NCBI RefSeq assembly: GCF_003860125.1 | Contig: NZ_RQYL01000009.1 | Coordinates: 1-64,000 of the forward strand | DNA: 64,000 bases | Direction: 5' to 3' | From: Fretibacterium sp. OH1220_COT-178 | Lineage (GTDB): Bacteria; Synergistota; Synergistia; Synergistales; Aminobacteriaceae | In this document: piece by piece, positions 15,439-25,300 of the stretch | How positions within the stretch are numbered: the stretch's first letter is position 1 | How the letters are laid out: the number at the start of each line of letters is the position of its first letter | Notes under the pieces: model-generated | What the model was told of the DNA's origin: nothing | Database searches by the model: none | The model's input: the letters and a program-made list of their open reading frames with translations, nothing else | Position numbers and translations under genes: made by a program

Positions 15439-16746
15439 TTAAAAGTCGGCGCAGGTTCTCCTGGAGTAGCCGCTGATGTGGTTGGCGCAGAACATTCCGT
15501 TGTTCTCCATCACGAAGGAGCCGTCGGGATTGATGCAGCCCTCCCAGCCGCCGCTGTTGCCGTCCCGGGCCAGAGCCTCCAGCTCGCCGATGACCTCCAT
15601 CTTGGGGAACTCGTACATCTGGGACACGTTTCCGGTGGTGACCAGGGCGTCGGTGGCGGGGTTCATGGAGACCAGCGGCTGCGAGGCGCCGTCCCGGCCT
15701 GTGCACTCGTCGGAGAGGCCGACCGTCTTGATGCCCAGCCTCTCGAGCTCGACCAGCATGGCGGTGTAGTCGACGTCGGGGTTGCCGTAGCCCTCCTCGA
15801 CGACCACCGCGCCCTTCGCGCCCAGGCTGACCGCGATCTGGCCGGCCATCTTGACGCAGCGCACCTTCTCGTCCATCTTGACGTTCAGCGTGGACATCAG
15901 GACGCCCAGGAAATTGATCGTCCTGCCGTGCTCGGCGTAGAGCCTCTTGAGCATCGGATTGACCGCGAACTCGTAGGTCGAGATCTTCGAGGAGGAGGGC
16001 ATGAAGCTGCCGGACACCATGCAGCCGTCCAGCAGCTCGTTGGGGTGCATCAGGGTGGGGAGAATGTGGTTGCCGTCCCAGCCGTAGATCAGAGTGTTGT
16101 AGCCCATGGCCTCCATCTGGGTCTGAGGCTGCAGAACGTAAAGCACGCCGGGCAGGGCCTTGACGGCGTCGCTGCGGTCGGGAATCGCGGGCAGGTCGTA
16201 TACCTCGATATTCTCCGGCTGGAGGTCCCTGACGCACTGGCCCACGTACTCGGCCAGCCTCATGCCGGCCCAGCGGAGCGCGCGGTTTTTCTTCTGCTGC
16301 TCCCGGCGCTCGAACTCCTCGTCCGTGTCCGCGACCAGGACGAGGTTCGGCATGTCGCCGAAGATCGTATGGTGCTGATATTCCCCGCCCATCGCGATCA
16401 GGCCGTCCTGGAAGCCGCCGGCATGAGCGCCTACCACAAGCAGCGAACAGCCCTGGAGGCAGTGGGTGCGCCCGGAACCGGCTATCTCCATCTCGGAAAG
16501 CACCCCCGGGAAGATCCCGTGCCCGCCGGAGACCTTGCAGCGCATCTCGAGCGCCTCCTTGACCGGACAGAGGATGACCTCGTCTCCGGGACGGACGATG
16601 CGGAGGTCCGCGGCCGTGATGTGCTCGTCCTCGCGGACGACCTTCAGGAGCTCCTCCTTGTTGACGGTGAGGACCCCCTTGTCGTAGCCCGTCCTGTCTC
16701 CGAACTTGATGTCCTTGACGTGAAAGGCCCCAATCTCGAGTCGCAT
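15439..16746 (-). CDS. Component B proprotein of glycine/sarcosine/betaine reductase (GrdE/GrdG/GrdI type)
   Basis: The 435-residue protein starts MRLEIGAFHVKDIKFG after AGGAGTGATC (an ATG 75 bases further out lacks such a site). It carries the family segments SGRTHCLQGCSLLVVGAHAG and HPNELLDGCMVSGSFMP. Family members are cleaved post-translationally into two subunits with an N-terminal pyruvoyl made from a Cys; Cys242 here falls in the right place. It heads the operon with the GrdB-like selenoprotein. Product and role: substrate-binding component of Stickland reduction of sarcosine or betaine. Confidence 0.92.
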   Translation of the reverse strand: MRLEIGAFHVKDIKFGDRTGYDKGVLTVNKEELLKVVREDEHITAADLRIVRPGDEVILCPVKEALEMRCKVSGGHGIFPGVLSEMEIAGSGRTHCLQGCSLLVVGAHAGGFQDGLIAMGGEYQHHTIFGDMPNLVLVADTDEEFERREQQKKNRALRWAGMRLAEYVGQCVRDLQPENIEVYDLPAIPDRSDAVKALPGVLYVLQPQTQMEAMGYNTLIYGWDGNHILPTLMHPNELLDGCMVSGSFMPSSSKISTYEFAVNPMLKRLYAEHGRTINFLGVLMSTLNVKMDEKVRCVKMAGQIAVSLGAKGAVVVEEGYGNPDVDYTAMLVELERLGIKTVGLSDECTGRDGASQPLVSMNPATDALVTTGNVSQMYEFPKMEVIGELEALARDGNSGGWEGCINPDGSFVMENNGMFCANHISGYSRRTCADF

Positions 16747-17102
16747 GTCATGATCACTCCTTAAAATTAGGATATGAAGCCAGCGGGGCCATTGTAGAAA
16801 AAGAAAGGGGCGGACTGCCATAACGAAAAACGTTAGGGCCCGTTAGTAAAAAACGTGACAGAAAAGAATACGATATCGGGCGTTCATTGGGGCAAGGCTG
16901 AGGTTCCCGGACCCTCCCCGCCCTTTTGCGCGTCGCCACGTTCCGCCGCCGTAAATTGAGCCTCAATGCCCATAGCAAAATGTCGCATTACGGAAATAGA
17001 CTTGTTTCATCCGGAGGGGTTTTGTGACTCAAAAATCGTGTTGCGTTATTGTGCTTTTTGGGGGGTCCAAAAACTTCTATGACGTTAAAAGGAGGTATTC
17101 CG
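16747..17102. promoter_or_regulatory. Divergent control region of the reductase operon and the exported-protein cluster
   Basis: A 356-base intergenic stretch. Toward the reductase genes it holds a TACAAT box (minus strand, near 16795) and CGTTAG repeated twice one helical turn apart (16831 and 16841), next to AACG-AAAAA-CGTT, which could be an operator. Toward the plus-strand genes it holds GTAAATTGAGCCTCA (16951-16965), repeated at 18560, and AAGGAGGT before the ATG at 17103. Confidence 0.45.
16951..16965 (+). repeat. Upstream repeat shared by two exported-protein modules (copy 1)
   Basis: GTAAATTGAGCCTCA occurs here and at 18560-18574. In both places it is followed about 60-70 bases later by a near-identical TTTTGTGA-C/G-TCAAAA stretch and then an AAGGAGGT site and a gene start. 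This marks an old duplication of the promoter-leader region or a shared regulatory site. Confidence 0.6.
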
Positions 17103-18287
17103 ATGGTGCGGGGAGCTCGTTGTGTTTTGGCAGCGTGTCTGTTACTGGCGTTTTGGGTCTTTCCCTTCGACAGCCGGGCCGGGGGCAGGGGGGCGAGGAG
17201 CGGGACGGGCTGGAACGACGGAGAGATGCCGCCGGTATTCAGCCCTTACGTGGAGGACGAGGCGGAGGAGACGGACGAGATGCGGGTGGTCCTGTTCGAG
17301 GGCGTGTCCCGGGACATTCCGGCCTACGTCCTCGACGGCCTCCGCAGGCAGGACGGTTCCTTGGAGGTCGGCATCCGGGATTACTTCAAGAACAAAAGCT
17401 TCGAGACGCTTTTCACCCCCACGGGGCTTCTGTCCCTTTACTACGGGAAAGAAACGGGAGATAAGATGGCGAAACCCGACCGGGAGGCAATAGCCTGGGT
17501 ATGCAACGATCTGCCCGACTTCTTCGAGCATTTCTCCCGTGCCCGTCAGCTCGACGCGCTGCGCCTGGAGTACCTGCGCCGCATGGAGGAGCGCCGCCTC
17601 ATGGCGGAGCTGGGTGCGGGTGTGGAGGACGAGGAAAGCTGGGAGCGAGACCCTCGTTACAATGAGCTTCTCATCCGGCAAGGGAAGGTAGAAATAAAGG
17701 GCTACTATGATGAGAGGGGAGAAACGCTGCGGGAGTTGAAGCGGATGAGAGACGGAAGGGTCAAGTACTTGATAATTCATCTTGACGATATTATCGATCG
17801 AGGCCCGACGGAACGCGATAAACGGGTGGCGAACAGCCCTGAGGAGATCGTCCGGTTTGTCGCGGACTACTGGGGTATTCCCGAAGGGGCTTCGTGGGAC
17901 GTCTGGCCGCAGTACGTTTGGGAGAAGGAGCGGAGGATGCGATCGATGGAGGGAGAGGCCTTGAGCAGCCCGACGCACCTGCTGTTTCTCGTCGAGACCG
18001 GGGCGCTCCTTCGGCCCTTCGCGCCGGAGGAGGCGTATCGCTGCATGAGCTTGGCCTGGGTGCGCCAGTGCCAGGCGCACCGGGAGCTTTCCGCCCGCAT
18101 CGTGGAGATCCTGCGCCGTTCCGGCCTCCGAAAGGAGTACGCCCGGGCCGTCAGAAAATGGGGAGGTATGGGAATCCATACCTCCCCCCATCCTGCAAGC
18201 CGTCTTGGTGTTTTTGTCAACCCAAGCGAAGACTTTCAAGAGATCCTCGGCGAAATAGTTAAGTTTCGATCTCAGGTCGATTTTTGA
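17103..18287 (+). CDS. Exported protein of unknown function, module 1 (paralogue of 21132-22334)
   Basis: The 394-residue protein starts VRGARCVLAACLLLAFWVFP after the Met, a Sec signal or anchor, with AAGGAGGT before the ATG. A strictly conserved GTGWNDGEMPPVFxPYVEDE stretch follows. The rest is charged and helical (DALRLEYLRRMEERRLMAEL; EASWDVWPQYVWEKERRMR is close to identical in the paralogue). I know no family. It is followed by the deleted remnant of a C10 protease gene, just as its paralogue is followed by the intact one, so the pair may work together, for example as chaperone, inhibitor or partner. That is inference only. Confidence 0.8.
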   Translation: MVRGARCVLAACLLLAFWVFPFDSRAGGRGARSGTGWNDGEMPPVFSPYVEDEAEETDEMRVVLFEGVSRDIPAYVLDGLRRQDGSLEVGIRDYFKNKSFETLFTPTGLLSLYYGKETGDKMAKPDREAIAWVCNDLPDFFEHFSRARQLDALRLEYLRRMEERRLMAELGAGVEDEESWERDPRYNELLIRQGKVEIKGYYDERGETLRELKRMRDGRVKYLIIHLDDIIDRGPTERDKRVANSPEEIVRFVADYWGIPEGASWDVWPQYVWEKERRMRSMEGEALSSPTHLLFLVETGALLRPFAPEEAYRCMSLAWVRQCQAHRELSARIVEILRRSGLRKEYARAVRKWGGMGIHTSPHPASRLGVFVNPSEDFQEILGEIVKFRSQVDF

Positions 18288-18318
18288 ACAACAAAAGAAG
18301 AGAAAGGCGGATGGAGTG

Positions 18319-18559
18319 ATGAGGAAGATTCTAAGAGGTTTGTGGGCCATGGCTTTTGCCTGCGTCCTGTTCGCCCCTGGAGTGTCATAGGGGCGGCGTG
18401 AAGGTGGTTCTGCCGGGAGGGAGCGTGACGTTCAGGAAGGCGCGCTGGTTCACGGGCTTCCACCACCCGGACGCGATCGTCTTTGCGGACGGCACGACCT
18501 GGCGATGGAAGGACGTCGCCCCCAATAGGCACAGGCACAGAGGAAAACGGAATTCATAG
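18319..18559 (+). pseudogene. Deletion remnant of a C10-RTX protease gene (start joined to end)
   Basis: The first 17 codons (MRKILRGLWAMAFACVL and on) match the signal peptide of the intact protease at 22376 almost base for base. They run into a TAG at 18388. After that the sequence matches only the last ~130 bases of the same gene: VVLPGGSVTFRKARWFTGFH and DGTTWRWKDVAPN in another frame. About 3.9 kb is missing between. It lies 31 bases after module 1's unknown gene, in the same place as the intact gene in module 3. Confidence 0.9.
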
Positions 18560-18574
18560 GTAAATTGAGCCTCA
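18560..18574 (+). repeat. Upstream repeat shared by two exported-protein modules (copy 2)
   Basis: Second copy of GTAAATTGAGCCTCA. Here it is directly followed by TTGACA (18582-18587), a possible -35 element with weak -10 candidates at 18604-18610, suggesting that the repeat marks the promoter region of each module. Confidence 0.6.
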
Positions 18575-18720
18575 GGGCTTATTGACAAACGTTGTGTTAT
18601 AAGAATAAGGCTGTCAGGGAGTTTTGTGAGTCAAAATTTCTATTCTGTATTTGTATTCTTGTTCTTGCAGAAAAGGCAACTTCCACGGCTTTGATGAGAA
18701 GGCAGTAAGGAGGTATTGCT

Positions 18721-20478
18721 ATGGCGCCAGCGCAGGAATCACGATGGGGACGGGAAGGTTTTTTGTTTCTGGGCATGGCGGCGGGGTTTGTCCTGGGCTA
18801 TATTCTGGGGGGCATATCCACCGTTGGAGCCGCTCCCGACGACAAACCGAAAGAGACGCTTCGGGCGGAGCAACCGCAAGGTCCATCTCGCCCCACACAG
18901 GATAAATGGGCCATATTGGAAGCTCTTGAGGATGATACGGGAGTAAGGGTGCGCTCCATCGAAGAGGCGCAGGTTATAAGGGCGCTCTTCTCCTTTTACG
19001 ACCGGCTGACCCTGGAAGCCTTCGAGGCGGATCAAAGAGCCTTTGAGAGCACGAACCGAAAACTTTCGGATGAGGAACGGCGCAGACGAAGAGAAATTTT
19101 TGAAGTGCAACTCCTTCGGATGCGTGATTTCAAAGATGGTGCGATAGCTCAGGGAGATCTTTCGGACTATGCCTTGCACTTTTTCCTGATGCTGTCCCTT
19201 TATGAACTTCGCGTCGTGACCCCACGCCCGTTGCTGAAGCTCTTTGCCGAGGACGTCATGGGGCCTGTCAGTGCGGATTTTTATCAAGCCTATGGCGTCC
19301 TGCCGGAGACGGTGATGCATTTCTCGGATCTGGATCAGGACGCCGACCCCAGCCTTTTGGAGAAAAAAATTGTCTTCGGCGGAAAGTACGGGGAAGTGTA
19401 CAATGCCCAGCGCCTGCGGGATGAGGAGCGGGAAAAGCAGAAAGTTCAGAAGAAGCCCCCTTCTCCTCTCATGGATTCTCCAATTCTAAAGAACCTGCTG
19501 TCTTTTTACGACCGGCTGACCCTGGACTCCTTCGAGGCGGATCAGAGGGCGGCGGAAAAGGAGGGCATCCTGGAAGCCCAGAAACGCCCCCTGACGGACG
19601 AGGTGAAACGAAGCCGCCTGGAGCATTTCGAGGAAGAAAAACGTGACATGGAGGCCCTGCGCAAGGAACTTCTGGCACAGCCGCCCAAGACGAAGGAGGA
19701 ACTGCTTCTCTGGGTGTCGCGCACGTTGGGAACGCTGCGGGTGGTGACGCCCCGTCCACTCCTTAAGTTCCTGGCCGAGGAGGTCATGGAACCCCTCTGT
19801 GGGGATCTGCATCGCCAATGGGGCATTCTTCCGGGAGAACTGAACGATTATTCCGACCTGAACCTCCAAATGCAACCGATAGGCCCTACATTGGACACGC
19901 CCTGGCGTACCTTCCTGGGATCCATAGGAACCCTTCGAGCCTGGGAGCTCACGAGGACGCTCGTCGCGTCGGGGCGCTACAGGGAGCCCTACAGATTTTT
20001 CCAGGATCCCCGCCGCTCGGTGAGGGAGGTTTTCCTCACGCCCTATCATCTCAGAGAGTTTTCCTACCTGCCTCTCGAATGCAAAAAGAGGAGGGACTGG
20101 CTGGTCTATTACTTCGACGAGCTTCGGAAGGCCGGACAGAAAGAGCTGATCGGGGAGCTGGAACAGGACGTGCTGGATCATTTTTACAATGAAGGGTTGT
20201 TGCGCCTCCATTACCTTGCCCTTGCGATCAAGAGGATGTATTTCTACAGAGACTGGAAATCCTTTCCGGAGGTGAACGAGGATCTGAGCGAGGCCTGCAA
20301 GAAGATCATCCATGACAAATATAAACGTATCACTCCCTATCGCGCTAAGGACAAAGCCTGGTTCAGCGAGGTCATCACGCTCGAAAAACCCGTTTTCAAA
20401 TATCCGTCCTCTGATTCTCGGGTTCTCCCTCCCCTTTGTAGCGATGAGTATTCCTATTTTTTCAACAAACTCTGGTGA
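18721..20478 (+). CDS. Membrane-anchored or exported protein with an internal duplication, unknown function
   Basis: A 585-residue protein with an N-terminal hydrophobic helix (FLFLGMAAGFVLGYILGGIS) and a charged helical body. Two repeats of about 120 residues are visible: SFYDRLTLEAFEADQRA to VVTPRPLLKLFAEDVM (about 90-205), then SFYDRLTLDSFEADQRA to VVTPRPLLKFLAEEVM (about 262-380). The remaining C-terminal 200 residues are unique. AAGGAGGT precedes the ATG. It occupies the same position before a C10-type gene as the unknown genes of modules 1 and 3 but is not clearly homologous to them. Confidence 0.75.
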   Translation: MAPAQESRWGREGFLFLGMAAGFVLGYILGGISTVGAAPDDKPKETLRAEQPQGPSRPTQDKWAILEALEDDTGVRVRSIEEAQVIRALFSFYDRLTLEAFEADQRAFESTNRKLSDEERRRRREIFEVQLLRMRDFKDGAIAQGDLSDYALHFFLMLSLYELRVVTPRPLLKLFAEDVMGPVSADFYQAYGVLPETVMHFSDLDQDADPSLLEKKIVFGGKYGEVYNAQRLRDEEREKQKVQKKPPSPLMDSPILKNLLSFYDRLTLDSFEADQRAAEKEGILEAQKRPLTDEVKRSRLEHFEEEKRDMEALRKELLAQPPKTKEELLLWVSRTLGTLRVVTPRPLLKFLAEEVMEPLCGDLHRQWGILPGELNDYSDLNLQMQPIGPTLDTPWRTFLGSIGTLRAWELTRTLVASGRYREPYRFFQDPRRSVREVFLTPYHLREFSYLPLECKKRRDWLVYYFDELRKAGQKELIGELEQDVLDHFYNEGLLRLHYLALAIKRMYFYRDWKSFPEVNEDLSEACKKIIHDKYKRITPYRAKDKAWFSEVITLEKPVFKYPSSDSRVLPPLCSDEYSYFFNKLW

Positions 20479-20491
20479 AGGAGGGTTTGTT

Positions 20492-21073
20492 ATGAATTGG
20501 ATTCGCAGATTTATGGTGATGTTATCCGTATTTCTTTTGATCGCGGGGTTCCCGACGCTGGCCCGCGCAGCATGGGTCTCGGAGGGGAAGGCACGCAGCG
20601 TTGCGGCAAGGTGGCTGAAGGAAAGCCCCGCGCCCATGGGAGAGCTCTTGGGGACGCGGATTCGTGAGCTGACCCGTTACTCTGGGAAGCAACACGGTGA
20701 TCCGGGGTACTATGTGGCTTTTTTGGACCCCAAGGGCTGGTTGATCATCCCCGGGGATGACACTTTTGAGCCTGTCCTTGCTTTTGGGGCAGACTTTCTG
20801 CCCCCGGATCGTTACGAGCGCAGCCCCCTGTACTTTCTTCTGCGGATAGAATCTCCAACTCAGAAAACAGTACTTTCCACTTCAGAACGAATTGATCGAG
20901 CCGCTAAAAGCATTGAAACGGAACCCATGAGGGACAGAAGATGGCAGGCCTTAGGCGGAGAAAACGTCATAGCCAGCTCGACGCACTGCGCCGTTCCGGC
21001 CTCCAAATCGTCGGACGGGGGACGTGATGGAAACGGCAACCTCCATGGCCTCGAGGAGAAACCTACGCTGTAG
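20492..21073 (+). pseudogene. C10 protease gene reduced to signal peptide and propeptide, module 2
   Basis: The frame of 193 codons starts with a signal peptide (MNWIRRFMVMLSVFLLIAG...ARA) after GAAGGAGGG. It parallels the propeptide of the 22376 protease: HGDPGYYVAFLDPKGWLIIP and DDTFEPVLAFGADFL match HGNPGYYVALMEPAGWMIIP and DDAFEPILAFGNDLM. After the DRRWQALG/DRWNYLAR match point the similarity stops and about 35 unrelated residues lead to a stop. The catalytic Cys/His domain is missing. It could be an inert relic. A free streptopain-type propeptide can inhibit the protease, so a retained inhibitor role is possible. Confidence 0.75.
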
Positions 21074-21131
21074 GGCAGCGCGAAAGTGGGCTTGGGGCCG
21101 TGAGGCCTTTCATCCCATAGGAGGTGTATCG

Positions 21132-22334
21132 ATGATGCGGGGAGCTCGTTGTGTTTTGGCTGCATGCCTGTTGCTGGTGTTTTGGCTTTTCCCCTTCGAC
21201 CGCCGTGCCGGGGGCGGGGAGGCGAAGGACGGCACGGGCTGGAACGACGGAGAGATGCCGCCGGTCTTCAACCCCTACGTGGAGGACGAGGCGGAGGAGA
21301 CGGACGAGACGCGGGTGGTCCTGTTCGAGGGCGTGTCCCGGGACATTCCGGCCTACGTCCTCGACGGCCTCCGCAGGCAGGGCGGTTCTTTGGATGCCGC
21401 CATCCGGGATTACTTCGACGCCAGGCGTTTCGACACGCTTTTCACCCCCACGGGGCTTCTGTCCCTTTGCCATGGTAAAGATCCGGAGGATAAGATAATA
21501 GCGAGAATAGCGAGCCCCGAAAAGGACCCGAAGCTTTGGCATACTGTAAAGCTTTGGGCGTGCGCTCATCTGCCCGACTTCTTCGACCATTTCTCCCGCG
21601 CCCGCCGGCTCGACGCGCTGCGCCTGGAGTACCTGCGCCGCATGGAGGAGCGCCGCCTCATGGCGGAGCTGGGGGTGGAGATGGAACAGGGAGAGGAAAG
21701 CCCGGAGCGGGATCCCCTGTATCGGCTGGGTGAAGCGGATGCAAAGGGCTACTACGACGAAAAGGGGGAGGCCTTACAGGAACTGAGGGAGATGAGGCGT
21801 CATTGGCCCGGTCGAGAATATGCCTTGAGCGTTCGTGCCCTTGATTCTCCTGTTCCACTGAAATTGACGGAACGCGATAAACGGATGGCGAACAGCTCCA
21901 AGGAGATCGTACGGGTCGCTGCAAATTACTGGGACATTCCCGAAGGAGCTTCGTGGGACGTCTGGCCGCAGTACGTTTGGGAGAAGGAGCGGAAAATGCG
22001 GTCCATGGAGGGGGAGGCCTTGAGCAGCCCGACGCATCTGCTATTTCTCGTCGAGACCGGGACGCTCCTTCGATCCTTCGCACCGGAGGAGGCGTATCGG
22101 TGCATGAGCGTGGCCTGGGTGCGTCAGTGCCAGGCGCACCGTGAGCTTTCGGCCCGTATCGTGGAGATTCTGCGCCGTTCCGGCCTTCGTGAAGACTATG
22201 CACGGTCCGTTCGGAGATGGAAGAAGGGCGCTTCTTCCCCTGCAAGCCGTCTCGGTGCTTTTGTCAAACCCAGCAAAGTCTTTGATGAGATATTCGATAA
22301 AACAGTTAAGATTCGATCTCGGGTTGATTTTTGA
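21132..22334 (+). CDS. Exported protein of unknown function, module 3 (paralogue of 17103-18287)
   Basis: About 400 residues, very close to the module 1 protein at both ends. It begins with the same signal (RGARCVLAACLLLVFWLFP) and the GTGWNDGEMPPVF stretch, while the central 60-residue region around the arginine- and glutamate-rich linker differs in length and sequence. The start is set by GGAGGTGTATCG before ATG 21132. It ends 41 bases before the intact C10-BIG2-RTX protease, and the pair has probably been inherited as one unit. Confidence 0.8.
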   Translation: MMRGARCVLAACLLLVFWLFPFDRRAGGGEAKDGTGWNDGEMPPVFNPYVEDEAEETDETRVVLFEGVSRDIPAYVLDGLRRQGGSLDAAIRDYFDARRFDTLFTPTGLLSLCHGKDPEDKIIARIASPEKDPKLWHTVKLWACAHLPDFFDHFSRARRLDALRLEYLRRMEERRLMAELGVEMEQGEESPERDPLYRLGEADAKGYYDEKGEALQELREMRRHWPGREYALSVRALDSPVPLKLTERDKRMANSSKEIVRVAANYWDIPEGASWDVWPQYVWEKERKMRSMEGEALSSPTHLLFLVETGTLLRSFAPEEAYRCMSVAWVRQCQAHRELSARIVEILRRSGLREDYARSVRRWKKGASSPASRLGAFVKPSKVFDEIFDKTVKIRSRVDF

Positions 22335-22375
22335 ATGAATAACGAGGAAGAAGAAAGAAGAAGGGGGATGGAGTG

Positions 22376-25300
22376 ATGAGGAAGATTCTGAGAGGTTTGT
22401 GTGCCGTGGCTTTTGTCTGCATTCTGTTGATCCCTGGAGGAGACGATAAGGCCTGGGGGGCGTTTGTGAACATACGTCAGGCGAGGAATGTCGCCACCAG
22501 CTGGATACTCAAGGACTCCAACCCGATGAAAAACGGGATGGGGCACAAGGTAAGAGAGGTACTTGTCTACAGCGGAGGCATTCATGGGAACCCCGGCTAC
22601 TATGTCGCCCTTATGGAGCCCGCCGGCTGGATGATCATCCCGGCCGACGATGCCTTCGAGCCCATCTTGGCCTTTGGAAACGACCTTATGACGCGGGAAG
22701 CCTACGAGCAATCCCCGCTGTTCCGCCTGGTGCGGGTCGACGCCCCAAGGCTCCATCAAAGAGCGACGGCAACCTCCAGGCCTATAGGAGGGGAGGATAT
22801 CCCCGAGGCAAAGCGCCTGGAGCGAGAAGATCGTTGGAACTATCTGGCCCGAACCGCCATCAGTGGCGGACGGTTGGTATTTCTTCTCAGGGAGGGCGGA
22901 GTCCGGCAAGATCACTACCAAAAGGATTCTTTCGCGGACACCGTCATCCCCCCCCTTCTGGACGGCAACCGATGGGAACAGGGGACTCTAAAACAATACA
23001 AGGATAACGGCTTTACGGGAAAACAAATCTCTTTTTACGATGCCCATACAGAATGGGGCGGACGCCATTACCTCGTGGGCTGCACTGCGCTGTGCGCGGG
23101 GAAACTGCTGCATCATTTCCGGTTCGGGCAGCCGGACACGGGAACTGCCGTCGAAATACAGGTCGACGGTCAACCCCTCGAAGCGACACCCATGGGGGGA
23201 ACGAGACCGGACGGTTCTTATCGCTGGGACATCATGGTCACCTCCCCGGACTACGACGTTTGGAAGCCACTGCTGGAGAGCCAGAATCCTGAGGCCTTGG
23301 CGGCCCGAGACGAGATTGCGCGGCTTCTGTACGATTGCGGGGTTTTGTTGGGTTCCCACTACCAGTGGAACAATGCACTAGACGCTCCGTTGGAAACGAC
23401 AATTCAGGGAGAGAGGCTCGACCCCATGCTGGTTGGGATAGGGTACAGAGTGGACAGCTTCACATACGACAGGCTGGCTCATTTCGCATCCTCGGACTTC
23501 GATGCCTTTGGCGCCTTGGCAAAGACCAATTTAAATTTCGACATGCCCTTTATCCTTCTTGGAGAGATGGATATCAGTGCTCTTGTGGGCAGCCAGGATC
23601 CCGTTTGGGCAGGGCATAGCTTTATCGTTGACGGTTATGGGTACGACTCCTATAAGCCCTTTTATGGGGGAAAGATCGCTTATTACCACGCAAAGTGGGA
23701 TCTGGATTATATAAAAAGCTTTTGGGATATGCGCGGGCTCTGGTTCGACCTGTCCAGGGATACGGTCAAATTATTGTTCGGCCCCCTCCGCAATATCATT
23801 CTGACGGCTAATATCGCACCCCAACACCACCTGTCTCCCCTCCGGGAATTGCTGGGGGGGCGGATATGGGTAGGAGAGACTCCCTTTGCCGGGGTCAGCG
23901 TCGACATCGAGATGAAGGACGGTGGCAATGCCTCCGGAACGCCTCAGATATTCTCCTCGATCACAGGGGAAAAGGGGACGTTCGTCCTGCCGATCTCCCC
24001 AGGGCTGAAGGCTGCGTCCGTCAAGCTCACTTCCAATACGATGACGATGAAACTGGACAACGCAGACATCCTGCCCCTGATTCAGAAAAACGTCAAAGAG
24101 CAGGAGCTTGAGTGCGAGACCACAATTGATAGTTTGGATGTTCTCAAGGGGACAGGGGTTCGTGCACAGGTCGGCAACCGCTGGTGGGGGGACATCGTTC
24201 TGGAGCAGGCGCTGGTGTCCGGCGTGACGGACACCATGAAGAAAGGTGTGTCCCGCTTCAACGTCCCGATGCCGTCGGCCTTCCCCAAGCAGGCGTTGAA
24301 TTGGGACTTCCGCGGGCTCTCGGCGGTCTACGTCTCCGCCTTCCCCTACTCGCACCTGGCCTATCAGGCCTGGTTCGGACAGTTCTTCAACAAGCTCGCC
24401 GAGTTCGTCCACAACGGGGGGACCGCCTATATCGAGGCCGACTCCTGGATGGCCGCCGCGCTCATCGCCAGACGTGCGGGCGTGAACCTCACGTTCTACG
24501 ACGCCTCGGAGCTCCCCCTCTATTACGGCGGAGACATCAGAAAGATATTCCCCAAGGGGGATCTGAGGTCCGCCGTGGGCAAGGACTGGGTTTCCATTCC
24601 CTACAAGCCCTACGAGGTGGGTTCCGGCGGCCCCCTCATCAAGACCCTGGACGGGACGAGGCTGCTCTCCACCGTGGAGGTGACGCTTTTCACCGGCCAG
24701 GACGCCTACACAAGGATCTATCCCGCCGCGGTGTCCTTCCCCTACGGTCAGGGCATGGTCTATTACACCGGTTTTCCCGTTCCGGACATCCCGTCGGCCG
24801 CATCCGCGGCTCTGAGGCGGAACAACCGCGCTCCCTCCCCGGCAGGAGCTGTGGCGGAGTGGTTCCTGTCCAAGCCTCTGGCGAACGCGGAGCGCATGTC
24901 GGCCATGCGGAGCGCGGGCATCCCCAACGCGAAGATCGTGGGGCGTTCGGACGGCACGGTGTCGCGCGCAAAGTCCCTTGGCGTTCTTGTGGAGCTTCCG
25001 GCCAGCGAGGACGTGACGGTGGCCGCGCAGATGTCTCGGCTGGGGATGAAGGGCGCGGGGTCCGTCTCTTCGGACGCCGCGTCGCGCCGATGGACGGCCT
25101 CTCTGTCGGCTCCCGACGGCCGTGTGCACGCCGTTCGGACGACGAGCGGAGACGTGCTTTCCTTCTCGGTCGTCTCCGGGGACAACGTCGGCGGGGAGTG
25201 GCTGGTCCGCCTGGATGCGTCGTCGGGCTACCCCGAGGGGAACCTTTTTGTGGTCACGGCTGCACTGGGGTTGAAACATCTGGGCGGAACGCCCGGCAGC

